A DNA stretch of 64,000 nt from Aquatica leii (lineage: Eukaryota > Arthropoda > Insecta > Coleoptera > Lampyridae): positions 62,945,505-63,009,504 of the forward strand of contig CM069436.1 of assembly GCA_035610365.1 (NCBI GenBank), read 5' to 3'. Of the stretch, positions 1 to 10,985 are shown in pieces (the stretch's first letter is position 1; each line of letters starts with the position of its first letter). The notes under the pieces are model-generated. The model was not told the origin of the DNA, searched no databases, and saw only the letters and a list, made by a program, of their open reading frames with translations. Both the position numbers and the translations under genes were made by a program.

Positions 1-993
1 ATCTTTTTGTGGTCTCCATTCTAGAACTTTCTTGGATAATCTATCGTTCTTGAATCTGGCTATATGTCCTGCTCATTTCCACTTTGCTGTTGTTATGCGC
101 TTGAATATGTCACAAACCCTTGTTTACTCCCGTATATAATAGTTTGTTTATCTATCGCTCAATTTCACCCCGAGCATTTTTCTTTCCATTGCCCTTTGAG
201 TTACCATTAGTTTCTTTGCTGGGGTTTTTGTTAAGGTTAATGTTTCTGCACTATAGGCTAGTTCTGGCAGTACACATTGATCATAAACTTTGCGTTTTAA
301 GCACATAGGTATGTCACCAATTCGTCGTTGTAATTCGCAAGTTTGATTGTCTCTTCTCAGATTCGTTATTATTTTTGTTTTGTTGAAATTTAACTTTAAA
401 CCAATCTTCTCCGTGGCAGCTTTTAGTATCATTTGTTGCGCGTTCCCAATGTTGTTCGGTATTAATACAATATTATCGGCAAATCTTAAATTACTCAGCT
501 TCTCTCTATCTATATTTATGTCTCTGTTGCTCTGTAATGCTTTAGTACGTACTCCAAGTGATGAACAATTTGGAAGAGATTGAGTCTCCCTGCTGCACTC
601 TTTGTTCTAACCTGATTTTATCTGTATTCTCGTGCAGTTTGATACATGCCGTCACGTTATCGTATAAGATTTCGGTACCTAAAGTCTATACGACATTGGT
701 TTAGTGCAGCGAGTATAGCCCAGAGTTCAACCGTGTCAAACGCTTTATGAAAGTCTATAAATGTTAGAACTAACGGTTTGTTATATTCCACACATTACTC
801 TATAAGCGTTTTTATTGTTTATAGGTGGTCGTTTGTGCCGTATTTTGCTCGAAATCCAAATGTCACGATTTTTGTAAAGAGTTTATATAAGGTTGTCAAA
901 AGGCTAATTGGTCTATAGTTTTCGAGAACGGTTTTATCGCCCTTTTTGTGCAGTAAAATTACAACGGCGTTACTCCTTGCTGATGGTATTACA
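1..993 (-). mobile_element. RTE-like LINE, 3' part of reverse-transcriptase ORF (decayed)
   Basis: The minus strand reads as the palm-to-C-terminal part of a non-LTR reverse transcriptase, in several frames. Near 900-990 it gives the NYRPISLL block that precedes the catalytic palm. Near 730-780 it gives a FIDFHKAFDTV-like motif A, and near 570-610 an RVQQGDSIS-like block. Residues from 432 down to 148 include CVLPELAYSAETLTLTK and VTQRAMERKMLGV, the C-terminal signature of RTE-type LINEs in arthropods. Part of the sequence between LNFNKTKI and the IPMCLKRK block is missing compared with the family, so there is an internal deletion. The 3' end lies beyond base 1. The upper boundary is sharp, at the hAT terminus that starts at 994. 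Frameshifts and stops rule out activity. The clade could be a related jockey-superfamily LINE rather than RTE. Confidence 0.8.
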
Positions 994-1777
994 CAGTGGC
1001 GGCTTATCTATTAGATCATTTGGTCAATGACCCTCCAAAAATGAATAAGAAAGGTATTTTATTTGCTTTAAAATTACAGAAAATTTGCGTTTAAATTAAA
1101 TTATCAGCGTTTAAATTTCGTGCGTTTAAATAATTGTCAATTTAAACGCAACAGATACAAAAGCTTGCGAATTTACCCGAGGCTGACACGTACTTGTGTC
1201 CGCATTTACATTATATTACGATGATAGTTATTGTAATCAAGAGTGAGACACACATAATACAATTTTATGCGAGTTAGAAAAGAAGATAAGTAAATGTTTA
1301 AATGCTTTCGCAGGGTCTTCAGCCGGGCCGCCTACTCCAAAGATAATACTTAGTGCAATTATCTTTGAGTGCAATGCTTACATTGCTTACGTGACTTACG
1401 TCATCTATCGTTATCTTCGTAGCACGTGTGTGTAAAATACAGATGCTCGAATGCAAATTTCTTATCACATATGACAAACTTTACAGTCGATTTTCTTAGT
1501 TGATCGATAATATTTATAAGGGACGACTTATCGTTTTTGTTTCATAATAACGGTGGTACTAGACATTAAAAAATGAAGCTAATAATTGTTTACACATTTG
1601 GAATTTAAATTTAATGCTCGTCCTCAGTCTTTACCTGAAATTCGATCAACCAGTAAACATAAAAATAAACAATTTTACAGTAATTTTAAAGAAATGTTGT
1701 ATGATTCGTTAGATTGGATTTGTGGATTTAAATTAAATAATAGATTTTTGTGTTTTATGTTTACTGTTTTCAAATGA
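994..1777 (+). mobile_element. TTF/ZMYM1-type hAT, 5' end and N-terminal transposase remnant
   Basis: It starts with CAGTGGCGGCT, the same terminal sequence as the hAT at 51425-52480, directly against the truncated LINE. Downstream, the plus strand at 1586-1777 encodes a 63-residue peptide with FKEMLYDSLDWICGF and LNNRFLCF. This resembles the N-terminal TTF-type zinc-finger region of ZMYM1-like hAT transposases (W-ICGC then CFPCLLF in the family). Here the second cysteine of ICGC is lost and the FCFPCLLF block is degraded. No 3' terminus or 8-bp target duplication was found, so the right boundary is only where coding similarity ends. A second GC-rich, terminus-like stretch lies at about 1328-1345. 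The fragment is inactive. Confidence 0.5.
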
Positions 1778-4700
1778 TGCATTAATCATTATGTTGTAAA
1801 AATAATGTTACGGATTTATAGCATTTATTTAAAAGAAAAAGTAAAAAGCACTTGTGAGATCAATAAAAGACCATAATGAAAAGGCTTGTAAAAACTAAAA
1901 ATAGATACATATATTAAATAAAACAATTGATTGACTTTACGTATGACTACAGTGGAAAGACAGAGTCAAACCTTTCCACTCCCCCCCTCAGAATCTTTGG
2001 GATAGACTGATCTATTATCACTGTGAAATTTTTACTTTTGATGCTTACTCACATGGGGTAATAGTGTTTTAAACTTTGACATTTTTTATTTTTTCTTTTA
2101 AGATAGGGGGTTTTGGCTATTAACGATCTGCGGTTACCGAACGTTTTGGAGGTTTTTGGTGGAGGCCCTAGTTTAGCATGCAGGTCAATGCAGTGTACCG
2201 GGGTGTCGCACTTGGAGCCATAGGTGAAAGCTGGATATCATGTAAGGACCAGTTAGTGGAAATTATTTCTTGTTCGCACATTTGATGTAACCATTTCCAC
2301 TCAAAGGTACTACCTCTGCGGCATAATCCTATACACGGCTATTGCCGTACGAGACGTAAATATACTAAACATTAAAGATATTTTACCAAGACTTTGAATT
2401 GACCAATAAAATAATAGTTTTTTTCTAACGCTACAAAACCTTATCTTATTCCAACGCTGGGGCGGGCTTTAACCTTTAAAGATTACGTTAATAAAGTTAG
2501 CAGTGAAACAACTGTAAGGAATAATCCTCAAAAACTCTCCAGCACTTTATAGTATCAGAACATTGTTTTTTGCTTTAACCTACTCATGGGTGTTACTTTT
2601 TAGGTGTTGCTCTTTTTATTTGATTCAGTATCAATGTCAGTAGACTGTAAGTAATTAGAACTTTCGTCGGGATGTTTTTGTGTCACAGAGTTTCTTTGGT
2701 TTCGGGTTCTTTGTCAGTAACACCTGAGGCATCAATTTGCTCAGACTATTCTTTAACTTTCTTTTGACGTCTTTTATGCACTGTGCAATATAAAACGGTT
2801 TTTTACTTTGGGAAGTAAACATTGAATCGCATTGAATAGTATTGTGCAGGATGAAGATTTGTCTAAACTAATATTGCTGTAATGCTTTCTTCGTCCAAAG
2901 GAGTAGCAAAGAAATTCTACTTTTGAATCTACTCATTTTATGGATTTGAGATGTTCTAGAACGTTAGTATTATAACAATTTTACAGGCAAGTACTGTCTT
3001 AGAATGTGCTTTTGCTTTGCTTTTCACCACAATGGCAGAACGTATTTCATTTTTCCGTTTTGTGACATCACGGCATGTGCTATGATTTTCTTCTCATCGG
3101 CATTAAACATTTGTTTCTTACGATTTTTACAGTGTAGATAAACTTCTCAGGTCACTCCTTACTTGCTTGAACTCGAAGTTTCAACATTAAACTTTAGGTG
3201 ACCAAACAACCGTTTCGTATTTTTTCAACAGTTAGCCACTCTTGTGACTGATTCTCGATCCAAACACAGGGTGCTTTTTTCATTTTCATCACAATTAAAA
3301 ACCAGATAAGAAAATTTTTAATCTTATTAAAAGTACGCAAAATGAAACCGTGATAGCGTAATTTTTCCTTCCGCTGAAATATCTTAGCCATCGTTACGTA
3401 TTCGGATTTTTATTTACTGTGCGGTTTATGGTGTTTTAATTCCATTCATTAGAATACCCCACGGTAGTTATAATAATGCTATATAGGTCAACCTATTGTT
3501 GTTTATTTCCTAGATAAAAAAATATAATCATACCATAAATAAGTTTATTTTGCTGTTAAATAGTAATTTAAAAATAGTGCACACGTATTTTTTTCCTGCG
3601 ATTTAACCGTAAGTGGTTTAAATGAAAATTCATACTTTTTCCGTCGTACAAATTCATACGTCGACGTTAAACTTATTAAAAATAGACTAAGAGTCTATTT
3701 ACCCTAATTGTAAATAGAACTGAATGTCTAGCGTGACGAGAGAGTACAGCATAAAAACTAAATTACTTAATTAGTGCTTATTAACCTCACTTTTCTGGTA
3801 TTATAACTTTTACAAATGTAAATACATCTAATATAAGAAAATTATAGGTTTCGTTCGGTTTAACATTTTGGAAAGTTACTTTTTTTTAACACAAAGACCA
3901 ACAACAAATTTAGTTAGAAAAAGAACAATATTGGTTCGCATATGTGGTCATAAATAACGATTACGGTGGGATTCAATGACGTTACAAATTTGGTAGCTAT
4001 ATTGGAAAAATGAATGATTTCAAACTATTACACAAGAATAATCGATGTAGGCGGCGGTGTCATATTGACGTATTTTGTAGCTAAAAATCTGAAGGCGTAT
4101 GACTTAATTAATACAAATCGCGTGGGCCTTAAACTAAATCTCAACTATTTATGTTATCGAAAACAATTGAAAATAGCTCATTTCCGGTATGCAGTGCCAA
4201 GTGGGAAATTGAAATGTTAACGCATTTTTTTCGTAAAATTTAACATTTTTTTTATAATTATGAATAAACTACTTTTGCTGTTATAAAAGGAATACCGGAT
4301 TTTTGTGGTTTTTTGCACCGGATGCTATGGTTATATAATCACAATTAGACAACTAAACTGGAAATACAAAATTAGTTCTATGAATGAATTTTTTTTAATT
4401 TATTGTATTACACTAAATTATACATTTTTCTGAAGTTTTTTTATAACAAAATTTGTGCAAAAACGATTTTACTTGGCCATGAAACATAAGGAATTCGAAG
4501 TATGTGATTGCTGTCCAATATTGTTTAACTAAAATAAATTGCAAGTTTGAAAAAGATATATTTCTTCACAAAATATTAATTGATTTAGTATTTTGTACAA
4601 AAAAACTCGAAAAAACTGCTTATCGACGTTTTGTTATATTTTTGTTTTGCATATTTGGTGTCTTATTGCCAAAAGTAGAACACGTACACTGATTTTTGCG

Positions 4701-5636
4701 TCTAAATAATTATTTATTTTTCACGCGACATTTTGGTACATTTTTAGTAGCTTTATACGGTCAAATTAAGAATACAAAACGTTTCTGCTTATACTTTTAT
4801 TTTTTGATACGAATATAGTGAAACCTGTGAACACTTTGTTAACTGCGTGGATTTTGATGATCACAAGGACTTGAATCTGTACCATACGAGATTGGACTAA
4901 AATTTATTGTTTTCTAACTTCCCAAATCGTATTTCAGCAATTCTGGAATCACAAATTTTACTTTGGAGAACAAGGAGTAAATACATACAGAACGTTTCAA
5001 ATACAAATCTTAAAGTATACACCATCTAAGCAGTGAGCAGCAACTGGTAGGAGAAGAAACCAGTTTTCGGCATCTCAAGAACATGCTGTTTGAACGTCAC
5101 TGAAAAACGTTGTCTGCTAATGGTATTTTTGATCAGCAAAAACAAGACGAAGTCATTAAGTGGGCAAGAGGATATAAACAATTGATTCGATGTTTTTATT
5201 TTTCTAACATTTATTTGAATGCACACTGGCGTTGCCATACTGAGGGTTGTGACGTTTCTAGTTTTTTGCAATGTCTAAATATCATCGCTTTTTTATTTCA
5301 AAAAATGTACGATAGTGCAATAGAAATGTGTACTTCACTCGAAATGAAATAAATACACGTGTAAGCGTGGTGTACACTAACAGCAACCGTTGTTTTTTTA
5401 CAATTGAAACAAGGATAGTAGTTATTAGACTATCACTCTGGAACATTTTCTTTAATAACGATTAACGAAGGAGTGATTACGGTGGTTTGATCATTGGAAA
5501 CTAATTTTTTTTTTGTTATTGTATCGTTTGTTAAAACTCTTTCTCTTTCCTGTTCAGTTTCGTAATTTTTTTGCAGAATTTTACGTTGCAAGGTCTCCTG
5601 AATCAGAAAAATGTATTTTTGACCAAAAAATTTTGG
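1778..5636. other. AT-rich DNA without a recognised gene
   Basis: Only short open frames occur and none matched a family I know. A GC-richer patch at about 2110-2340 contains CATAGGTGAAAGCTGGA; a similar CATAGGTAAAAGTTGGA recurs at about 24652, hinting at a dispersed repeat. The minus strand at 2610-3391 has protein-like stretches, such as a serine- and acid-rich peptide near 2620-2700 and the 65-residue frame ending at 3194. These could be a decayed transposase tail, but I could not assign a family. Confidence 0.4.
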
Positions 5637-5662
5637 GTGTTTGTGTGTGTGTGCGTGTGTGT
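5637..5662. repeat. (GT)n microsatellite
   Basis: An imperfect GT dinucleotide run of 26 bases, interrupted by one TT and one GC. Confidence 0.9.
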
Positions 5663-6885
5663 AACAGTGTACCCACGATAACTCTCGAATCAAAAGTTCT
5701 AGTAACTTTAAATTTGGTATGGAGCTGACTTTTCATATTCTCTCGGTTCTATCAAAAGATGGGTCTGATAAAGAAACCGGAAGTGTGTGTATCCGCCATT
5801 TTTAATAGTTTTTCTTATATAATTTTGTACGTATGTAAATTATTCGAATTATTTTTACAGTTTCTTATAGGGATCATTCTTCTTAACAATTTATTCAAAT
5901 AAAAATTGACTTATAATTTAAAATGAATTTCAAATATAATCTAGGTTCGAATCTTGCCTGCGACGATTTTTTTAGAAAAAAATTGGTTTACCAAAGGGGA
6001 AAGCAATATCGAGGCGCACAAATATAGGGATTAGTCGATATGATAACGTAACCTCAATTTACCATATTTCGGTTATATCTTAATGAAATCGAGAAGAGAA
6101 ATTTCAAACAAAATTATAGCATGCTACGAAGTCAATACAAACGTGTACATATCACTTCAAAGTGACTAGGATGAAAAAAAAATTGAAATAAAAATTGTCT
6201 AATGTGTAATACTTAGTACTTTTACTATTATTTCCTTTAAGCAAATAAAATTATAAACCTAAGTTTTCTGAAATTTCAATATTCTTTTGACTTGGATGTT
6301 TTTCTTCAATTTTCAAATAAAAAATATGTAAAAATTCCTTATAGGAAAGTCAAGTGGTGATGACACCAGTTTTTTTTCTCTAAGTGTCACTGTCTTTCTA
6401 GTTCTTTTTTACTTTCTTAAAAATAGTAGAAACTAGTGCATAACTTTTAGTGAGGACATTGTCTTTATGGTCGAATCAGAATAACGATTTTTATAAAAAT
6501 GTTTTTGTCATATTTGGTTTAGTTAATATTTGACCCATGAATCTGATCAAACTGTGTGCAAAAAGATGAACTATTTTATTGCTATTAATTTGAGGATGTT
6601 GTTTTTCAATTTAATTTTTCATTATACAACAAAAATCACTGGACTTCCTTTGTTAGAGTTCGTTCATTATCTTATGAACATTGCGCACAATACAGAAATG
6701 GATTTGGTAGCACCTCGGGTAGCATTTATATCCGTTATTTTAGACTCTGTACTCTTAAGATGTAAACTCAATTAAAAATTAGCGCCAAATTTAAAAGAAT
6801 ACAATTTGTATTTTCTAAATAAAATAGTTTTATCATATTATTAACATTTTCTCTGATGAATATTTAATGTTATGAATCGATTAAT
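5663..6885. other. AT-rich DNA without a recognised gene
   Basis: No coding family recognised. At about 5943 the sequence GGTTCGAATCTTGCC looks like a tRNA B box followed by a T run, but no A box precedes it at the right distance. It could be the tail of a tRNA-derived SINE. Confidence 0.35.
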
Positions 6886-7001
6886 CCAGAATACTGTCAA
6901 ACTGCCTCCCAGATTTCATATTCTTTCTTCCTGTAATAATATTTACAGATAAGGTAATTCAATGCATTATCGGTACAGGAAACAGTTTGACAGTATTTTG
7001 G
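6886..7001. repeat. Short MITE-like element with 19-bp terminal inverted repeats
   Basis: CCAGAATACTGTCAAACTG at 6886-6904 is matched by its inverted copy at 6983-7001, with one mismatch in 19. The 78-bp interior has no coding capacity. TTAA occurs close outside both ends but not immediately adjacent, so the target-site rule and superfamily remain open. Confidence 0.65.
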
Positions 7002-7489
7002 AAAAATTAATTACATGTAATTGTGCAAATTTGACATTCATAATTTAGAGTATACATTAGAACTTTATGAAAACAAAAGTCAAAAAATGGCAGAAATAAC
7101 AACTTAAACGTTTATAGGATTAGAGGTTCAGAGAGCGATAAAAACAAAAGGAATTCTATAGTCAAGAAAGCGATAGCAATGCATGTTGCACATGTTTGAA
7201 ACAGTATCCGATGAGTTTTCTAATGTCCATGTTTCGAAACTCTTTTGGCTTTTTATAGTCAAAACTTGCCAACGGATCGCTGAGTGAAAAAACTACATAA
7301 ATGCATAACAGAAAAATTACAAATTTAATTTTGATGTCTTGAATGGTAAATGGTGACGTAAAAATGAAATATAAATAAAACATTTTGATGAATAAGTATT
7401 TATTGAAATTATAACTTTTATTTTAAAATACAAAAAAAAATTAATGAGTTGGATTAACCTGATAGGATACTATGAATGTGTTTATGCCC

Positions 7490-8059
7490 AGCTCAATGTT
7501 TGTGAGTAGCAACCGCAAATCCCCACTATTACTAATTTCTAGTCGTTTTTTTTTGTGATGAGGCTCATCACGGCACTGAATACACGTTCTACCAAATAAG
7601 AAGACGGAAAAGCAATCAACAACTTGATATCTGTTTTTGTAACCAGAAGTTGTCGCATCCTTGTTTAAACATTGGTTTGAGCTTCTCATTTGTGGATAAT
7701 TCAATAAGTTGCTCCTGTATTCGTATGTCTTCATCTGTACTAGTGCTCTGAGTTTGATTAGTTGGAAAAGGGTTCATCGCCCATTCGGGAATATCCAATT
7801 GAAGAATGTCTTCAAATCTTTGGTTAAGATCCGAATGTTGACAATAAGGAAACAAACCTTCATCTCTATTTTGCAATTTTGAAAGATTTGGAAACTGAGA
7901 ACATTCTCCTCTTCCCAAGTTTTGTTTGCACAGCAAAAGTTTTGCAACAAACGCATATATTACACTTTTAGCTTTGATTAAATTTAATGTGTCACCTTGT
8001 AGTGTCAAATTAGTCTTGGTAAATCTGGCAAATAAATCAGTTATATAAACGATGACCAA
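7490..8059 (-). pseudogene. hAT (Buster/ZBED5-like) transposase, C-terminal part, frameshifted
   Basis: The long frame from 8059 down to 7616 contains the alpha-helical insert-domain region of ZBED5-like Buster transposases, with LFARFTKTNLTLQGDTLNLI, then CKQNLGRGECSQFPNL and DLNQRFEDIL. It runs to FKQGCDNFWLQKQ. A deletion and frameshift follow, and the hAT dimerisation tail continues in another frame (LEISNRGDLRLLL near 7500-7540). The BED zinc finger and the first catalytic aspartate region are absent here but present in the second copy at 53987-55472. The reading is interrupted by a low-complexity run at 8060. The fragment cannot encode an active enzyme. Confidence 0.8.
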
Positions 8060-8127
8060 TTATTTTTTTAAGAAAAAAAATAATTCAAAAATTAATTAAC
8101 AACAGAATGTAATAATACAGTAATGTA

Positions 8128-8370
8128 CAGTAATTCCAAACATTCGCGTATTTGCTTATTCGAGGACTTCAACAAAATAAATAAAAATATAAAATATTTA
8201 TATAACTTTTAGGGTGCATTATATTAAATTAAAACCCAATATGTCAAAATTCTTTTACATAATCGTTAATAATATATTCTTTAGAAACACATCTATGTTA
8301 GAAAAACTTACAATACCTTCTTAAAATTTTAATAAAAAAGAAATCTTTAATGAATGTTAAGGGATTACTG
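8128..8370. repeat. MITE with TA target duplication
   Basis: The left end CAGTAATTCCAAACATTC is mirrored at the right end (GAATGTTAAGGGATTACTG) with a few mismatches and one gap. TA dinucleotides flank both ends (8126-8127 and 8371-8372), as for pogo and Tc1/mariner-derived MITEs. The 243-bp interior is non-coding. It sits inside the Buster hAT. Confidence 0.7.
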
Positions 8371-9799
8371 TACTGATAACTTTGATATATATTTTTTTTA
8401 ATCAACAAACAATACTGTAAATTAAATAAATGTAAATTAAAAAGAGATATCTAATGTTTACGTAACGAAAGTACGCTATCTGCGTAACAATACAAAAAAA
8501 TACTACTTTTTGTTCAAGACTAGGAAAATTTGTTCTATGCAGCACTACACATTATGCAGAACACAGAACTAAATTGTTGATTAGATGCGCCACTCTTTTA
8601 TTGTTATACAGTAGTACCTCATTAATCCGGACTAATTAAAACACGACCCATCCGGATTATGAAAAAATCCGGATAAGTGGAATCATTATCGTATATACAA
8701 AAAATCAAATACTAAGTGCATGTAATAAATTTATCATAAAAATAAAAACAGAATTATTTGAATTTTTCAACTGAAAGTTATATAATTAGAAAAAGCTAGT
8801 AATTTTCGCTTGGAATAATTTTTCACTCTTCAAGAAAAATGCTCTTTCTTGAAGTCTCTGCAGAACCATTATTTCTGCTGGTGCAACATCATTTTCTTTC
8901 GTCTACTCTAAAGCAGTGTTTACAGCCTTTACTGCTTCTTCATTCTTAATTTTTCTTCTAAATGGTTCTTCTTCATCATCGTCGGATTGAATTTGGATAC
9001 TTTCTTCCAAGGGGAGTAAATTTGCATCTCCGCAAATCCAGGGCTGTACTTCAGCTTCTGTTAACTCTTCTCCTCCAGTCTGTAGTAACATAGAAGATAT
9101 TAAATGCAAATCATTTCTTGTAGAATTTATCTGTGATTTTAAAATGCTTAAAGGCAAATGGTCTTCTTCATCATATTAGTTAGGATTTTATGCATTTGGA
9201 AATGTTATTTTCATCTGATGACAAAATGTGAGTCAGTAAACTTTTACGGTAACCTAATTTCGTTAAGTGAATAACATTTTGATCCAAAGGCTAAATTAGA
9301 GCAGTTGTATTTGGGGGTAGAAACATAACTGTAAAATCACCTTCATCACTAGCTATTTTTTCTTCGCCTGGACCATTACATGTCGCGTTGTCAACAGTAA
9401 CGCTTTCTGCTCCAAATTTTTGCTTTTAAGAAAGCTTTTTACTTGTTTAACAAAACAGTTTTCTTGCCCATCGCGAAAGATTTCGGATGTCATCCAAGCA
9501 TTTTTTGATGATCTGTAATCTATTGGCAAATATACATTTTTAAATGCTCTTGAATTTCTTGACTTGCCTATGACTAAAGGCTTCATCTTATGTGTTCCAT
9601 TCCTATTCATGCATAATAAAAAAGTTAATCTTTTTTTTGCAACTTTTCTACCAGGGGCTGTTTTCTCTTGGCTGACTGCTACTGTTTTATCCAGTAGCAT
9701 TTTCCAAAACAGCCCCGATTCATCATAATTGTAAATTTGGGATGGGCCCACGTTTAGTTCTAATATTCTCTCTTTAAGTTTGGAAACTTCTAAACTCTG

Positions 9800-10145
9800 A
9801 AAAGGTAAGAAAGAAAACGATAAACTTGAAAAAGCAAACGAAAATCTAACAAAGAACCACTACAGAGTTATGTAATCACTTCTATATAGTTTAGAATTTG
9901 ACTTGGTTCACAAGTTGATTACCTAACTTTTGAGCAGTGTTTAGTTAGATTTCGGTTGCTTGTTTCTTCGATTTTTCTCACGCTCTGATGAAGCCCCTTA
10001 CGAAAGTGGGCGAAACGTTGGCAACTTTGGTTACAACATTGACACGGTCCAAACCCGGAAGACGTTCTTTTCTTAGTATAGACTCCGGCCGTGGAAGTCT
10101 TCGCTATTACATCCTCTACTTGCGACAAAATTATTGTTGCCATAA
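9800..10145 (+). mobile_element. Insertion in the Tigger transposase carrying a hammerhead-like motif
   Basis: Transposase homology stops at VYGNNNFVAS (about 10145) and resumes near 9800. The block between replaces the expected second DNA-binding segment with unrelated sequence. That sequence holds a hammerhead-like core on the plus strand (see 9985-10030) and a GC-richer stretch with CGGCCGTGGAAGTCTTCG. Exact ends and target duplication could not be fixed. Penelope-like elements or SINE/retrozyme-type retroelements are candidates, because these classes are known to carry hammerheads. Confidence 0.45.
9979..10035 (+). ncRNA. Hammerhead-ribozyme-like core (degenerate)
   Basis: The strand reads CTGATGA at 9985-9991, a helix-II-like stem GCCC (9993-9996) closed by GGGC (10008-10011), then GAAAC from 10012. 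ACGTTGGCAACTT beyond it can form a short stem III with one mismatch. This is the canonical order of a type I hammerhead core. Against it, an extra A follows CTGATGA, and stem I pairing is weak, with mostly wobble pairs. It is probably a decayed copy. Confidence 0.4.
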
Positions 10146-10985
10146 ACTTCTGAATATATTTTCTGTGCCATGGTAGCCAAAATGTGAAAAGAAACGGGAA
10201 TATGTCGGGATCTTGGGTTCGAAATCAATTGTATAGTCGTTTCTTCATTTGTGGATATTCCGCCTGCCTCAAGGTTTTTCTTTTCTTGGAAACTTGTTGG
10301 TAACAATTGTCCACGAATTTCTCGATTTTAATCTTATTTTTTTTAATGTCAGAAATTGTTGATGTGCCGACATTATATTTTTGAGCCAGACTTGCCCCAC
10401 TTACACCACACTGCAGTTTTTTCAATATTTCAATTTTTTTTTTTGAATACTAAAGGTGACGTGCAATGACGAGAAGTCCAGACAAGTCGAAACGTGCAAA
10501 TTTCTCTTTGTTTCTGATTTCTGGGAAGTCCGGACTATAAGATACATAATGGGAAAATGAAGCAGTCCGAATTATTGGATCATCCGAATTATTGGATCAT
10601 CCGGATTACTGGATGTACGGATTAACGAGGTATTACTGTATATTCTAGATTAGTTCGTGCAGGTATTGACTCTATTGCGTTCCTGTATAAACCTGTATAG
10701 ATAAGCCTAACTCACCGCAATCCCTGTTATTACTTGTATTTTGTGCACCTGTCTATATTTATATTTTACTTAGGACATAAAAATCGCTTATAATTTATTC
10801 ATTGTTATTTATTTAAACTGCCATAATAATAAAAATGTGTCAAATTTTTAAAATTTTATATTATACTTTGCGCGGATCCCCTGACGTTGTTCAGGGACCC
10901 TCAAATCAATTTTAATTTTGTACAAACTCCCTGAATAATCTCGGGGGCCTTTGGGGGTCTGTAGGGACCACTTTGGAAACCACTG

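Larger units (their letters stand above)
8903..10440 (-). pseudogene. Tigger-type transposase (CENP-B-like HTH plus DDE domain), broken
   Basis: From 10425 the N-terminus gives MKKLQCGVSGASLAQKYNVG and STISDIKKNK, the pipsqueak-like first helix-turn-helix of CENP-B/Tigger transposases. The frame ending at 10073 continues with VYGNNNFVAS, the start of the second DNA-binding helix block, then runs into an insertion. From 9751 the DDE core resumes with YNYDESGLFWKML (first catalytic Asp in NYDESG), the TAPGRKVAKKRLTFLLC block and SSKNAWMTSEIF. It ends at a frameshift near 9380, where the second catalytic Asp-Asn must be read in the next frame. The acidic C-terminus is at 8903-9157. Premature shifts and the insertion make it non-functional. 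Confidence 0.88.
8609..10638 (-). mobile_element. Tigger/pogo DNA transposon, near full length, inactivated
   Basis: The left terminus CAGTAGTACCTCATTAATCC and right terminus (inverted CAGTAATACCTCGTTAATCC) form a terminal inverted repeat of about 24 bp. TA target duplications flank it at 8607-8608 and 10639-10640. Additional subterminal copies of ATCCGGATT-like motifs occur at both ends (for example 10575-10620). The transposase lies on the minus strand between about 10440 and 8903 and is broken by frameshifts and by an insertion at about 9800-10145 that carries a hammerhead-like motif. At about 2.0 kb the length suits a Tigger-type element. Confidence 0.9.
7226..10985 (-). mobile_element. 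Buster-type hAT element, nested with two other transposons
   Basis: The right end reads GGAAACCACTG, the inverted form of a CAGTGGTTCTCAAA-type hAT terminus. The left end is a mutated copy aligning with the clean terminus of the second family member at 53689. The flanking octamers TTCTAATG (7218-7225) and ATCTAAGG (10986-10993) agree at 6 of 8 positions, as expected for an aged hAT duplication. The sequence next to the left end (CTCTTTTGGCT, then ATAGTCAAAACTT) is shared with the 53.7 kb copy. The transposase remnant lies on the minus strand at about 7490-8059, and most of its N-terminal half is missing. A TA-flanked MITE (8128-8370) and a Tigger element (8609-10638) are inserted inside. Confidence 0.75.

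Noticed and set aside
1328-1346. GCCGGGCCGCCTACTC as the right end of the hAT starting at 994
   Set aside because: Only partly complementary to the left terminus and no matching 8-bp duplication.
5940-5980. tRNA-like B box followed by a T run
   Set aside because: No A box or cloverleaf can be drawn; not called as a tRNA.
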